DNA of 15,119 nt from Podila epigama (GCA_015679605.1 JAAAVE010000615.1:289-15407), one strand, 5' to 3'; positions 1-9,372 are shown, counted from the stretch's first letter. Translations and numbers: made by a program. The notes: a model not told the origin generated them from the sequence alone.

Positions 1-451
1 AAAAAAAAAGTTCTACAGCAAATAGACCCCATTTCGGGTGGTTCCAGACTAATTTGAATTTTTGTCGGTATGCATCCTGTTGGACAATGACATCTCGGCA
101 ACTCACGTCTTTGTATCTACCTTTCAAGGTTGGTCAGTTCATCTTGCACAAGTCTTTCCCCAAGAGATTTTCCAATACGAAAACGAGAGACTAGCCCCCT
201 TCCACCAAAAAGAAAGGGAACGACTGACGTGTGCCAAGACAAGGAGAAAAAAAAAAGCACATCTACACCTCAACTCGGATACCTTTCCGATGGAAAAAAA
301 GGTCTCTCCCCCCATTCACATTGACAATTAGAATAATAGAAAGATAACAAATAGAATGGTAAAAAAAAAAACGCGTAACTTTTTTTTAATGGATACAATA
401 ATTAAAACACGCGAAACAGAATAACCTCTGCATAGTTGTCAACAATTCCTT
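1..451. other. Intergenic flank downstream of RNA14; no gene supported
   Basis: This stretch begins with a run of A at the contig edge and holds several further A/T homopolymers. It lies 3' of the RNA14 stop and must contain that gene's 3' UTR. The only poly(A)-signal-like word near the stop on the minus strand is ATTAAA (complement of 385-390), which is weak evidence. An open frame of about 89 codons on the plus strand (62-331) has no recognisable domain and is Lys/His/Ser-rich low complexity. The minus-strand reading of roughly 130-320 is pyrimidine-rich and could be the leader of a gene lying off the left edge, but nothing proves it. Confidence 0.5.
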
Positions 452-1115
452 TCATCCATCCATGTTAGCTTTCCGCTGCTGTCTCGCACGGAACAGGTCA
501 TACTCTGGGGGCCGGTTGACACCAGGCATGTTGCTTCGAAAGTCACCTCTGCGATCACCAGAGTCATCATCGTGGTCTCGTCCTTTACGCTTCATGCCTC
601 CTCTCCCGCCCATGGCCCCGCCCCGTGGCTTGAATCCACCGCGGTCACTACCCCGGTCTCGATCATTCATTCGATCCCGGCGTGGATCACGATCACGCAT
701 GTCCCGATCATTATTTCCTCGGAAGCCTCCCATATCCCTTCCGCCTCCTCCACTACCAACATTACCACCCATGCCTCCACCGCCCCTTATATCAGTATTA
801 TCGCGATGGCCATGATGTGCTCCATGTGGATGCTGCGACATCGGATACTGCGGAGGCTGAAGAGGTCCTGTCATGGGCGGAATAACTTGCGCCTGACCCG
901 CTGGTATTTGTGCTGCCCGGATTAACTCCAAGATGCCGGCAGCTCCCAGAACTGGGCCATTGAACATGTTGGCTGGTGGTAGATTAGTAAGAAAGTATGC
1001 TAGTGCATCTGGGATCAACCCATGAGGCCCAGCTGTCCATCCTGGAACAGAAGGTGGTTGAGCTTGGGGTTGTTGTTGTTGCTGCTGTTGCTGTTGTTGT
1101 TGATGTTGCTGCTGA

Positions 1116-1146
<31 letters not shown>

Positions 1147-4100
1147 GCTGTTGTGGAGGTTGCTGTTGCTGTTGTTGCTGCTGTTGTTGTGGCTGTTGTT
1201 GTTGTTGTTGCTGCTGTGGTTGTTGTTGCTGTTGCTGTGGTTGTGGTGGTTGCGGCTGCTGTTGCTGTTGTTGTTGCGATTGCTGTTGCGGTGGACCAGG
1301 TGCGGGCGGGGCAGCAGGTGGCACTGGAGGCTTAGGTACAAACAGCGGAAGACCTCCACCGACAGCAACATGCGGTGGTGGTATTGGTGGTGGTGGAAGG
1401 CCACCTGCAAAATGAGGAGGAATTGGGGGAGGAGGACCTCTCATTTCAGAGTCAACGTTGCCTTCATTGTGTGATTGGGCAATTGTATCCATATCTCCAG
1501 GCCTCACCATCTGCCTCACTGGTTTGCGAACCATATCTGGCGTGATCCTTTGCGAAGTCCACATTCCAAAATCTGGACGGGGATACAGATCGACATTCAC
1601 AGGTTCCATAAGAGGTCGACGACCTGGGTTAGACGCACGGTCCAAATCAACCTCTGGTGGAGGTGGAAAGTCGCTGGTGAAGTCTCCAAATGCTGGAACA
1701 TGAAGGTTCTTGCGGACTAATTTCCGGTTCAATCAATTATTACATGGTTAGTTACTTTACAAAAGAAAAAAATGAAACATGCTCAGCGCACATACACAGC
1801 AGTGCAGCAGTTGGGGCATTGAAAGCGGCCAAGGTATCAACAGGGGGAGGACACTTACTGCTGGCTCCCAAGTCCAATTCTTCAATCACTTTGAGGTCAT
1901 TGTAGCCATGGCGGGCGGCGAACCGGTCAATGATTGATTCTTCAGGATAGACTTCGCGGCGCCTCTTCTCGATCTTTGTAATGGCCGTCAAATCACCATA
2001 CTTGTTTTCATATTCAGAAAACTTTTCCCACAGTGGGAGAGCCTTTTCTGGTGGCATGGAGGTCAGCGCGCGCTCAAACAAGGCTCGCGCATTGCTATCA
2101 TCATTCAGTTGGATTAAAAACTCTAGGTATTGCTCAACGTACGCTGTCTCGCCACTGAATGTCTTGTATCCCAACTCAAACACCTTGCCAGCAATGGATC
2201 TATCCTTGGTGCAGTGGTACTCCATCAATGCAGCAGCGATGTACACCTGGTAAGGACATGCGTTCGACTTGCGAGCGCGACCAAAGACCTGGCGCCACTG
2301 GGACGTGCCTTCGACACGTCGGACAAATTGCATAAACATAATCCAGGCCAATCCTGCGCCCTTGATCAGCTCCTCAACCTCCTTCCTGGCCAGTTTCTCA
2401 TACTGTTGGAGTTCCTTGCCACGCTTCTTGAGCTCTTCACGCTCACGCTCACGCATCTCTCCATCCACCTCCTCAATATCGCGGACCTTCTTGGTCGATC
2501 CGGCCGTGCCATCGAGCAATTGTTGCTCTGCTTGCAGTGCCGCCATGGCCGCTTGGACCTCCTGAGTCACCTTCTTGTTCATGTCATCAATCTTTTCTGT
2601 CAAATTCTTGATCAGCGTCTCAAATGCTTGTCGGCTCTCCTTCAAGTTCTTTCTTGCCTCTTCCATCTCGGCATAGGCAAAGTGAAGGAGAAAACTCGTT
2701 GGCATGACTTCACAACCGTTCTTCAAAAGGGAAACGGCCTCATCGCCTCGCCCAATCTCACTAAAGTAATTGGCAGCGTCGAACCAGATCTCAGGGAAGA
2801 AGCGCATCGACATCAGTGCCTGCTTATATGTCCATGCCACTCTGGCTGACAACACTGCAGGGTCTTCAAAATTCAAGGGATTAGACTTTTCCCAGCGGAT
2901 GAGACGCTTCCATTGTTCCAGTTGATGTAACTCCCGTTCGGTCCACTTGACAGGGCGGGGAAGGAGATTTCTATTGATTCCATCTGTCAATTTCTTGAGT
3001 TCCTTCCACATCATACGGGCTGTCATGTAACCTGCAGATCGCTCCTGCAAAAACTTTTTGGCTGTGAGCTTGTTCAGTCCGTTCTCAAATGAATCATAGT
3101 CTCGCCAGATGTGTTCCACATTGTTCAGGGGGATACAGACGGCTTTTTGAAAGACTCTGCGCATGGCATCCATTCTCTGCTGTTCTTCCCAAGTATTTTG
3201 AGCCTAGCAAGCACATCAGGGACATTTTGCAAAACATATACATATATATTAGTAAACGTGAGAGTGAAAATGTTATCGGGGGTACTTGCGCATTTTCACA
3301 AGACAATAGAAGGGAGTATATTTGTTCTTCATCTCTTACCTGTCCCGACTTCAAAAAGAACAAGTAATCACTCCAAATGGGCCCAGACTCGGCATCCAAG
3401 CCTACATGCTGTAGTACGAATTCATATGCCTGAGTGATGATTGTCTTGGCGTCTGGACCAGTGTTGATCCTGCGGATGTAATTCAGATAATATTTCCATA
3501 GCTCGACAGACAAGACTGAACGGAGACATCTCTGGAAAATCGCCTCCACCTCAGTAAAATGGTGATGCTTCAGCTCAAACTCGGCGTATTCGACCCAATG
3601 CCTAGCCTACGGATTAGATGATGATAATATGGATATTGAATAAATAACTGCATGTAAAGTTGGCAAATGACGACATGCGCCAATCGATCTGAAAGACGGA
3701 ATGAAGAGAAGGACTCCGATACGCGGGTCGCCAAATGGTAAGAGTTTATTGGTGATCACGGTCCAAGGACGATAGTGCAGGATACACAGTACACCACATT
3801 GGGAATCATCGTTTGTCACAGCATCACTCAAAGATTGGATCAAAATGTCCAGGAATTGAGGTGATTGTCAAGGTCAAAGGCCGATCTGAGTACAGGATTG
3901 TACGTAAATGACATCTTAGCCATGTCCATGACGATAGCATAACGATGCCTAATCCAAACAGCGCAGTGCGCCTGTATCGTCCGACAAGCGGTTGAGACTG
4001 CGGATCACAACAACATCACTCCTCATTTCTTCTTTCTTTTGCATGTGTTTTGTGTTTCGTGTTTTGCTTCGTTTGCCCTTAAAGAAACAATTAAATAGAG

Positions 4101-4690
4101 GCTGAAAGTAACAGTTTGTTCTTTTTTTGTTTTTGTTTTTTTGTGAATTTTCATTGTTTGAAGTATAATATGATCGGCTGTACATAGCAGACAAGGGATG
4201 ATATTCTTTTCTCTTCTTCTTTTTTGATTGTTGTCCTCTCTGAGATAATTATCGCGAATGCTGGCATACTTCCTACGAAAAAGAATAAAAAAAAACTGGT
4301 ACTTACCGAAGTCGGAAACACTTTCAGAAACCGTTCAAATACATCTCGCACCTTGGCCGTATCGTTCTCATTTTGGACATCTCGCAATAAAAGTTGCCAC
4401 GCCTCAGTATCATACACATCATCTGCGATGCGTTGCTCCAGGACATTATCCAATTTTTCAGGCTTTGCAGGGGCGGTATCGGTCGTGCTGGTACCCGATG
4501 GAGAATCAGTGGGTGTCGTGACGGACGCGGGTTCTTCTGACGACGCGGGAGCCAAGGATGCATTGGTTACACTTGGCGTGCGATTATGAGTGGCCGTAAC
4601 AGGATTCGAGGTAGGCGTCAATTGCGCAGAGTCGGTTGACGACAGTGGAGTTGATCCCGCCGTGGAAGTGGATGGGGCGGGAGAATCCAT
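452..4690 (-). CDS. RNA14: mRNA 3'-end processing protein Rna14 (CstF-77 homologue)
   Basis: This is the scaffold subunit of cleavage factor IA (CstF in animals), which works in nuclear pre-mRNA cleavage and polyadenylation and binds Rna15/CstF-64 through its C-terminus. Exons on the minus strand are 4690-4307, 3606-3340, 3203-1859 and 1716-452; all introns are GT-AG and the product is 1086 aa. Residues 1-75 are Ser/Thr/Pro-rich. From about 80 to 640 run HAT (half-a-TPR) repeats, e.g. WVEYAEFEL in exon 2, AEMEEARKN and YLEFLIQL in exon 3. Then come Pro-rich segments, a long poly-Q tract (about 809-884), a conserved LPPANMFNGP block, Gly/Arg/Asp-rich repeats (about 977-1045) and the family-typical C-terminal tail RPPEYDLFRARQQR. 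The joins KVFPTS/ARHWVEY and LKSGQ/AQNTWEEQQ restore normal family sequence. It is longer than yeast Rna14, mainly through the Q-rich tail. The first intron (700 nt) is unusually long. Confidence 0.94.
1061..1288 (-). repeat. CAG/CAA repeat encoding the Rna14 poly-glutamine tract
   Basis: A trinucleotide repeat mixing CAG and CAA encodes about 75 residues, of which roughly 60 are Gln, interrupted by single Pro, Ser and His. The codon mixture argues for an old, stabilised tract rather than a recent pure expansion. The complementary strand reads as poly-Leu, poly-Val and poly-Ala/Val open frames; these are by-products of the triplet repeat and not genes. The tract separates the Pro-rich linker from the conserved C-terminal Rna15-binding region. 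Confidence 0.9.
3607..4306 (-). other. Unusually long first intron of RNA14
   Basis: The donor is GTAAGT after codon TCG at 4307 and the acceptor is CCGTAG before GCT at 3606, phase 0. Its 700 nt compare with 95-225 nt for most introns here. The 4020-4300 part is T-rich on the plus strand. The 3610-3960 part is more balanced in composition and contains minus-strand frames that read like protein. No extra RNA14 exon is expected, because the sequences on the two sides join seamlessly at a conserved position. No transposon termini, tRNA or convincing snoRNA boxes were seen. Confidence 0.75.
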
Positions 4691-4934
4691 TTTCAGCTCG
4701 CTTGTGTTCTTTTGTCGTTGACGAATGAAATCAATTCTATAAAAAAGAAAATGAACAAATCAGAAAAAAAAGGATGTTTTGACTGACTGAATGACAGCGA
4801 AAAAATGGCTCGCGCCACAATTATTAAGGGTCGTGTCGATCAAAAAATGGCCAACTTTAAACGAATTTGTGGGGATAAAGACATACTTTTTGTCAGCATA
4901 TATTCTTACATCACTACATCACACTTTTCATCAA
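4691..4934. promoter_or_regulatory. Shared divergent promoter region of RNA14 and SND2
   Basis: About 244 bp separate the two head-to-head start codons, so both promoters must fit here, perhaps with leaders. On the RNA14 side, reading the minus strand, a T-rich stretch ends in TTTTTTATAG, which could be either a TATA-like element or the acceptor of a 5'-UTR intron. On the SND2 side, a TATATT word and a C/T/A-rich stretch (about 4899-4934) precede the proposed start. A plus-strand open frame starting at 4805 crosses this region in the wrong frame and has no family similarity. Confidence 0.5.
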
Positions 4935-5978
4935 ATGGTACAATAAACCGCCAACAGCGACGTTTGACAGACATGTACGGACAAGTTCGCATACCATTAC
5001 GAATGAGCTGACTAAATGAATTGCATGTCTGGATGCGCTTTTATCTCACTATAGGCCAACTCATCACAAAAAAAGATTGCTCATGAGAACAGCAAGACTC
5101 TGCTCGCTCTGCGAAAAGGATTCATCTGGGTCAATGCAAGTACTTTTTAGCCTTTTCAAGTTGAGAAATGCCTATGCTATCACTCATTTACACACGTTAT
5201 GCTTTAGCGATCCATCAGGCTGACACTCTTTTCTTGCTGTCGAATAGGCGTTTTATATTTTCTATCGGATCATATACCACTTTGGCACCTTTGGATATAA
5301 ACTCGCCATTGGGTACTTTGTCACCGCAGGTCTGACCGTTTTCCTGTATACCCAGATCAATGCCATGGGCCAGCCCCGTTACAACAGCAAAGGTGAATTG
5401 GTAGATGCAGGACAGGATCTTTCTCAGGAAGGTCTCGTGCAGTAAGTTTATTCTCTCTTTTATTTTGAATGGGAATAAGCTCTTACTGCTGATCCATGAT
5501 CTGTTTACAGCTCAGGTAGTTTGTGCGTCTTGCCTGCAATCTTTGTTCTAACAGAAACAAACCACTTGACACTCTGTTGCTGCAATTAGGTATGCCTTTG
5601 ATATTATCTATGTGACATGGTTTGTCCACGTCACATCAGCCTTCTGGTCAAAGATGTGGTGGTTCTATCTCTCGGTAAGCAATAGAGCATGTTCAATAGC
5701 AAGGATCGATGAACGATAGTGGCAATGCATGAATGGATCCAAAACTGAACATGGGAGTCTCTATTTTTCTGTTTTGCTTGTTTCCAATGACAATGTAGAT
5801 TCCAGCCTATGCAGGATGGAAGGCTTGGCATTTAGCCATTAAGCCCATGTTGGGTCGTAACGCCGGTGTCAATGCTGCATCTTCCGCTGCATCTGGCAGC
5901 ACTGAAGGTGAAAAGTCCAAGAGACGCGAAAAGATGGAGAAGCGCGCCGAGAAGGGCCCCGCTGTGCGTTACCGCTAG
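4935..5978 (+). CDS. SND2: SND2/TMEM208-family ER membrane protein (SRP-independent targeting)
   Basis: This is a small ER membrane protein of the TMEM208 family. Yeast Snd2 acts with Snd1 and Snd3 in SRP-independent targeting of membrane proteins. Proposed exons are 4935-4937 (ATG only), 5055-5135, 5248-5441, 5590-5674 and 5799-5978, giving 180 aa, close to human TMEM208 (173 aa). The N-terminus reads M-ANSSQKKIAHENSK, as in the family. Hydrophobic segments lie at about 22-40, 43-60 and 98-122; between them is the conserved loop with YNSKGELVDAGQDLSQEGL. The C-terminus is charged and Lys/Arg-rich. Intron 2 appears to be GC-AG: only splicing after GTCAAT and before GCGTTT gives WVN/AFYIF in frame. 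The first exon is the least certain part; its donor would be GTACAA. The gene is head to head with RNA14 and tail to tail with the glutamine synthetase gene. Confidence 0.88.
5136..5247 (+). other. GC-AG intron in SND2
   Basis: The donor is AAT/GCAAGTAC and the acceptor is GAATAG/GCG, with phase 0 on both sides. The nearby GT at 5140 (after GCAA) would give phase 1 and break the frame into the next exon. Splicing at GTCAAT (5130) would also keep frame but would delete Val-Asn and uses a poor donor. GCAAGT matches the U1-compatible GC donor consensus, so this is the preferred reading. Confidence 0.72.
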
Positions 5979-6083
5979 ACAAATAATGTACAAACAGCGC
6001 TTAATACTCTAAGTCACATTTTTCTTTTTTTTTTCATTTCTTTGATTTGTGGCGTCCTCTTCTTTGGTATCCAAAAACTTTAT
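5979..6083. other. Compact convergent 3' region between SND2 and glutamine synthetase
   Basis: Only 105 bp separate the two stop codons of these tail-to-tail genes. The stretch is T-rich on the plus strand (T9 run with flanking CTTT words) and has no AATAAA on either strand. Both transcripts must end here or run into each other, so their 3' UTRs probably overlap. Confidence 0.6.
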
Positions 6084-8172
6084 CTACACGAGTTCAAAGT
6101 ATCGCTTTGTTTCCCAAGTGGTAACGGCAGATTCCCAGAGACGGTATTCGTGTAGTCGAGTAGCGCCATAGTGGTCGACAAATTCATCGCCCAAGACTTG
6201 GCGAGCAATGGAGTTAGGCGCCAGCATGGCATTGGCAGAATCCTTGAGAGATTTTGGCAATCGTTGAGCTTTGACTTGAACATTTCCTTTGGCCATATCG
6301 ACCTCGGCCTCGACTGTTGTTGGTCCAACGGGCATGGATAGCTTGTGCTCAATACCGAACAGCCCAACGGCCAAGCAAGCTGCGATGGCCAGGTGCGGGT
6401 TGATGTCTGCGCCACCGACGCGCATCTCCAGACGCGTGCCCTTTGCATCACACTGTGGTGGACCGATAACGCGGATGGCGGAGACACGACTCTCGATACC
6501 CCAGGAGATAGTGACGGGAGCCCAATAGTTTTCCACAAGACGTTTATACGAGTTGATGTTGGGGGCGAGGATGGCCATGATACTAGGTAGACCAACCAAA
6601 AGTCCGGCGGTGAACCACTTCATGATCTGACTCATGGACTCCACGCCGGGGACGTTCGTTTCCCAGGCTGCGTTTTCAGTCGTCGAATTGTTTTCTCCAG
6701 GGACTGCTGCAAACAGGTTGGTTCTAGAGGCAATGTCGCGAAGGGAAAAGTGAAGGTGTCCTGAACAGCCAGGCTGATCGCCATAAGGCTTGGCCATGAA
6801 CGTTGGCATGATACCCTGCCTCATACCCAGTTGCTTGACAGAGAGTTTAAACAGGTTCGCCATGTCGGCCATATTAGTTGCGTTGTCATACGAGAGCGCA
6901 GCCTCGAAGACACCAGGACCTGGAGTTTGATTGTGTAGGTGAGATGAAGCGAAAAGGTTCATGTTATGTTAGAGCATAGTGATGTCGCTTTTTTTTTTCT
7001 TGGTTAATGACATGAACATGCGTAGTGTTACACAGGTGCACTGTACGTATGAACAAGAGAAATGCATGACCAAAAAGACAAAGTGACTGAACGACTGACC
7101 TGTTTCTGTGTGGAAGCTCTCAATGTTGACGCCAAACTTTTTGCATTCATCAAACACATCATAAAAGTACTCTTGATTCAGGGATGGTCGCAAGAGGGAG
7201 TAACCAAACATTCCAGGGGTCAATGGGTCGGGCTCCGTGTGTCCTTTGGAGGCAAGAGTCTCGGGTGTTTCTAGTGGTGAACAAGAAGCCAGCCAGTAAC
7301 AGGCGGCGACGAGTTAGTGAGTGTCCATTCACTGTACGCTCTCACGTACTGTACTTTCACTACATTACACACACACACACCCTATGCAATGCATGAAGGT
7401 ACTCTTTCTTTGGACTAGTACTGACACAATGAAGACGTGTTCGTTGAGTGATGGCATTAATGTCCATTTTTTTTTTTTTTTTTGGGTCTTCTACCTTTGA
7501 AGTTGAAAAACTCGAATTCGGCACCACACATTGCTTCCCATCCTATTGCTGCAAGACGATCGGTCACTTGCTTCAAGAGTCCACGAGGGCAGACTGCAAG
7601 AGGTGTCCTGTATTCGGGATTGTAAAACGACAACAGGAAGAAAGGGATGTTATTTTCCCATGGGATCCTTCTGAATGTGGAGAGGTCAGGGATAGCAATG
7701 ATGTCTCTGTATCCTGTAGTGATCAAGGTGAAAGATATGATATATCAAGAGAAAAGTGAGAAAAAAAAGTGAAAGACGAGAATTAGAATGATGGATTCAA
7801 AGACATTACTGAACATTCCCATTCACGAAGTGACGAACTGAACAAGGCGAACCACAATTATGACCCAGGAGAGGTATATAAAGAGAAAGCAAATGCAAGA
7901 AGAAGAAAGAAACACTTGCCATTGGCAGCATTGGAGACACTAAGCTCCTCGGGATACGTCTTGTCGTGCATGTCCCAGCCAAAGATGACGCTGCAGAAGC
8001 CAAAGCCAGACTCGAGAATGGAGAGGAACTTTGACTTTGCCATGACTTTGCCGCGCAAGATGCCGTCGAGATCCACGCCAGCGACCTTGACCCTCTGGTC
8101 ATCCTTGAGGAGTTCCTTGAACTTTTCCAGTGATGGAGAGGATTGACTTGCATTGACCGTTGATAATAACAT
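6084..8172 (-). CDS. Type I glutamine synthetase-like protein (FluG C-terminal/GSI family)
   Basis: This is a full-length GSI-fold ligase; the family makes gamma-glutamyl amides from glutamate, ATP and ammonia or an amine. Exons on the minus strand are 8172-7920, 7713-7495, 7270-7100 and 6919-6084, giving 492 aa. The N-terminal beta-grasp part has DLDGILRGK (about 34-42). The catalytic part has GAEFEFF (148-154, metal-binding Glu), HTETGPGVFE (about 211-220), GCSGHLHFSL (265-274), NINSYKRL (335-342) and RVGGADINPHLA (381-392), all in family order and spacing. There is no amidohydrolase domain upstream, unlike Aspergillus FluG, and it is not the shorter eukaryotic type II enzyme used for bulk assimilation. 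The substrate is therefore open: ammonia or a polyamine-like amine. The first intron is GC-AG. The start MLLSTVNAS was chosen because upstream sequence in frame is Ser/Thr/Pro-rich pyrimidine leader. Confidence 0.94.
7467..7483. repeat. T17 homopolymer and nearby CA repeat inside glutamine synthetase intron 2
   Basis: Seventeen T in a row lie just inside the donor side of the 224-nt intron (7271-7494), and a short CA microsatellite (about 7366-7380) lies further in. They are intronic simple sequence and likely to be length-variable between isolates or assemblies. Confidence 0.8.
7714..7919 (-). other. GC-AG intron in the glutamine synthetase gene
   Basis: Reading the minus strand, the donor is AATG/GCAAGTGT and the acceptor is ACTACAG/GATAC. 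Phase 1 joins N-G-Y (AAT G/GA TAC), which restores the family pattern NGYxDIxxxPDLST. The GT four bases further on would shift frame by one base and give a wrong protein. Length is 206 nt. Confidence 0.85.
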
Positions 8173-8420
8173 GTTTTTTTTCGTGAGTGAGTGAGTGAAG
8201 TAGACTGGAGAGCGTTGGTGGGTGTTGGATGGGGTGGATGTCGAAAGGGTTGTGGTGGAAGGTGAATGATGAGATGACGAGTAAGTGGAAGAAGAAGAAG
8301 AAGAAATAAAAGGAAAAAGATTGGAGATTACGAACCTGCTTTTGATTTTAAATGAACAGGTGTTCTCATTGAAGTGCTTTGGTCTCTCTCTCTTCTCTCT
8401 CACACACACAACGCACACAC
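8173..8420 (-). promoter_or_regulatory. Pyrimidine-rich leader/promoter of the glutamine synthetase gene
   Basis: On the minus strand the 170 bases before the ATG are almost entirely C/T/A (repeated TCTTCT, CACTCACTCACTCAC words), with a TTTAAAAT word further upstream near 8350. A TCTC/CACA microsatellite occupies about 8385-8420. CT-rich tracts just upstream of the start are typical of well-expressed fungal genes. The words AGCAG/GTTCGT near 8335 could be a 5'-UTR donor but are too weak to call. Confidence 0.5.
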
Positions 8421-9160
8421 ACGTACATTCTTTTTAGTGGAAAAGAGAAGGGGGGATGGATGGATGGATGTCATGTTCTCCCTAAATGTTTTGTGGTTAT
8501 GTTCACTCTTTGCTTTCTTTTGTTCGGACCGACGTTCTATTGAGGGCAAGTTGGAAAGTAGAGTCAAGCTGAAGAGTGACATTGGCCTACAGTGTTACGA
8601 TGCTACAGTTCACACCACTTTAAGAATAGCGCGTGTACATGTGTGCCATTGTGTGTGTGCATGTTGGGTCAGTCCGTCCTTTTGCAGTACGATGCTTGAT
8701 AAGAATAATGCCGACACACTTTGATGTGCACATTTGCATTATTGACCGTACCTGTGCAACGTCTATCCATTCCGGGCGAACAGGAGCATGTTTTTCCCAA
8801 AGCTGGCACATGCACATGTTCGTTCATACGTACAAAGACGCGCTTTCTTGTATTCCAATCTACCAGCAAAGAACATGTACGTACGCGCGTAGGTGCTAGT
8901 GCCGGCCTGGATGCAACAAGGGGTCGCCATATATTTTTTTGTGCAGCATGTACATGTGTGTTCGCGTGCGCGTGCGCGTGCGTGTGGGTATGTGTATTCT
9001 AAGTAGGTAGGTCGGTAGGCACGTTGAGTAAGTAGGCTTGTAGAATAGTCCAACATATGAGAAAATGACAAGGCATTACCGTACATCGTACATGCATTTG
9101 TCCTTAATTGTGTACGTGGATGTCAGCCCCACTCGACTCGCCCGTTCGGCAACCTCTCTG
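8421..9160. other. Divergent intergenic core with palindromic ACATGT/GTACATG words
   Basis: No gene is supported here; open frames on both strands are short and Cys/Thr/His-rich low complexity. The stretch is dense in short palindromes. TGTACATGTGTG occurs identically at 8634-8645 and 8949-8960, TGTGCACA lies at 8724, GCACATGCACATGT near 8806, ACATGTACGTACGCGCG at 8873-8889, and GTACATCGTACATGCAT at 9081-9097. The 8873-8889 segment is nearly the inverse complement of the segment around 8629-8642. These words may bind a dimeric regulator shared by the two divergent genes, but this is inference. Confidence 0.5.
8963..8986. repeat. Alternating purine-pyrimidine (CG/TG) tract
   Basis: Twenty-four bases alternate strictly between pyrimidine and purine (CG and TG steps), directly after the palindrome CATGTACATG. 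Such tracts favour the left-handed Z form under negative supercoiling. It sits about 390 bp upstream of the septin start and 790 bp upstream of the glutamine synthetase start. Confidence 0.75.
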
Positions 9161-9372
9161 TGTGTTCAAAGAAAGAAAAAAATACCATCCGTTTTTTTTC
9201 TTCTCCTTCTTTGTCTCTCTTTCAGTCTTCATCATCTTCCATCCCACCGACCCCACCACGACCACTCAAGTCATCATCTCTTCTTTTTTCATCTTCCTAT
9301 TCCTAATCTTAATCTTCTCATCCCCCTAATCTTCACATACCCATACCCCCCACCCTCACATCTCGTCACATC
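9161..9372 (+). promoter_or_regulatory. Pyrimidine-rich leader of the septin gene
   Basis: About 200 bases before the ATG are overwhelmingly C/T with scattered A and almost no G, ending in CACATC before ATGG. This is a strong fungal CT-box-type leader. A CTCTCTTTCAG word near 9214-9224 resembles a splice acceptor, so a 5'-UTR intron is possible but no matching donor was settled. Confidence 0.5.

Noticed and set aside
997-1474. Plus-strand open frames rich in Val or Leu opposite the RNA14 tail
   Set aside because: They are the complement of the CAG/CAA repeat and read as poly-Leu and poly-Val/Ala only because of the triplet structure; no start context or conserved sequence.
2130-2849. 239-codon plus-strand open frame opposite RNA14 exon 3
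   Set aside because: Lies entirely antisense to well-conserved HAT-repeat coding sequence, is Leu/His/Cys-rich and has no recognisable domain.
4805-5011. Plus-strand frame starting MARATIIKG as the possible start of SND2
   Set aside because: It does not resemble the family N-terminus, offers no good donor joining in phase 0 to ANSSQKK, and lies in the divergent promoter.
5510-5514. Possible 5-nt microexon CTCAG between TTTACAG and GTAGTT in the third SND2 intron
   Set aside because: Including five bases would shift the frame; skipping it joins LVQ to YAFDIIYV perfectly.
5700-5750. ATGAA and CTGA words in an SND2 intron resembling C/D snoRNA boxes
   Set aside because: The C box is degenerate, the spacing is too short, and there is no terminal stem.
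8620-9086. Several short overlapping frames on both strands in the synthetase-septin spacer
   Set aside because: They are Cys/Thr/His-rich products of alternating TG/CA sequence, with no homologous pattern or consistent splice structure.
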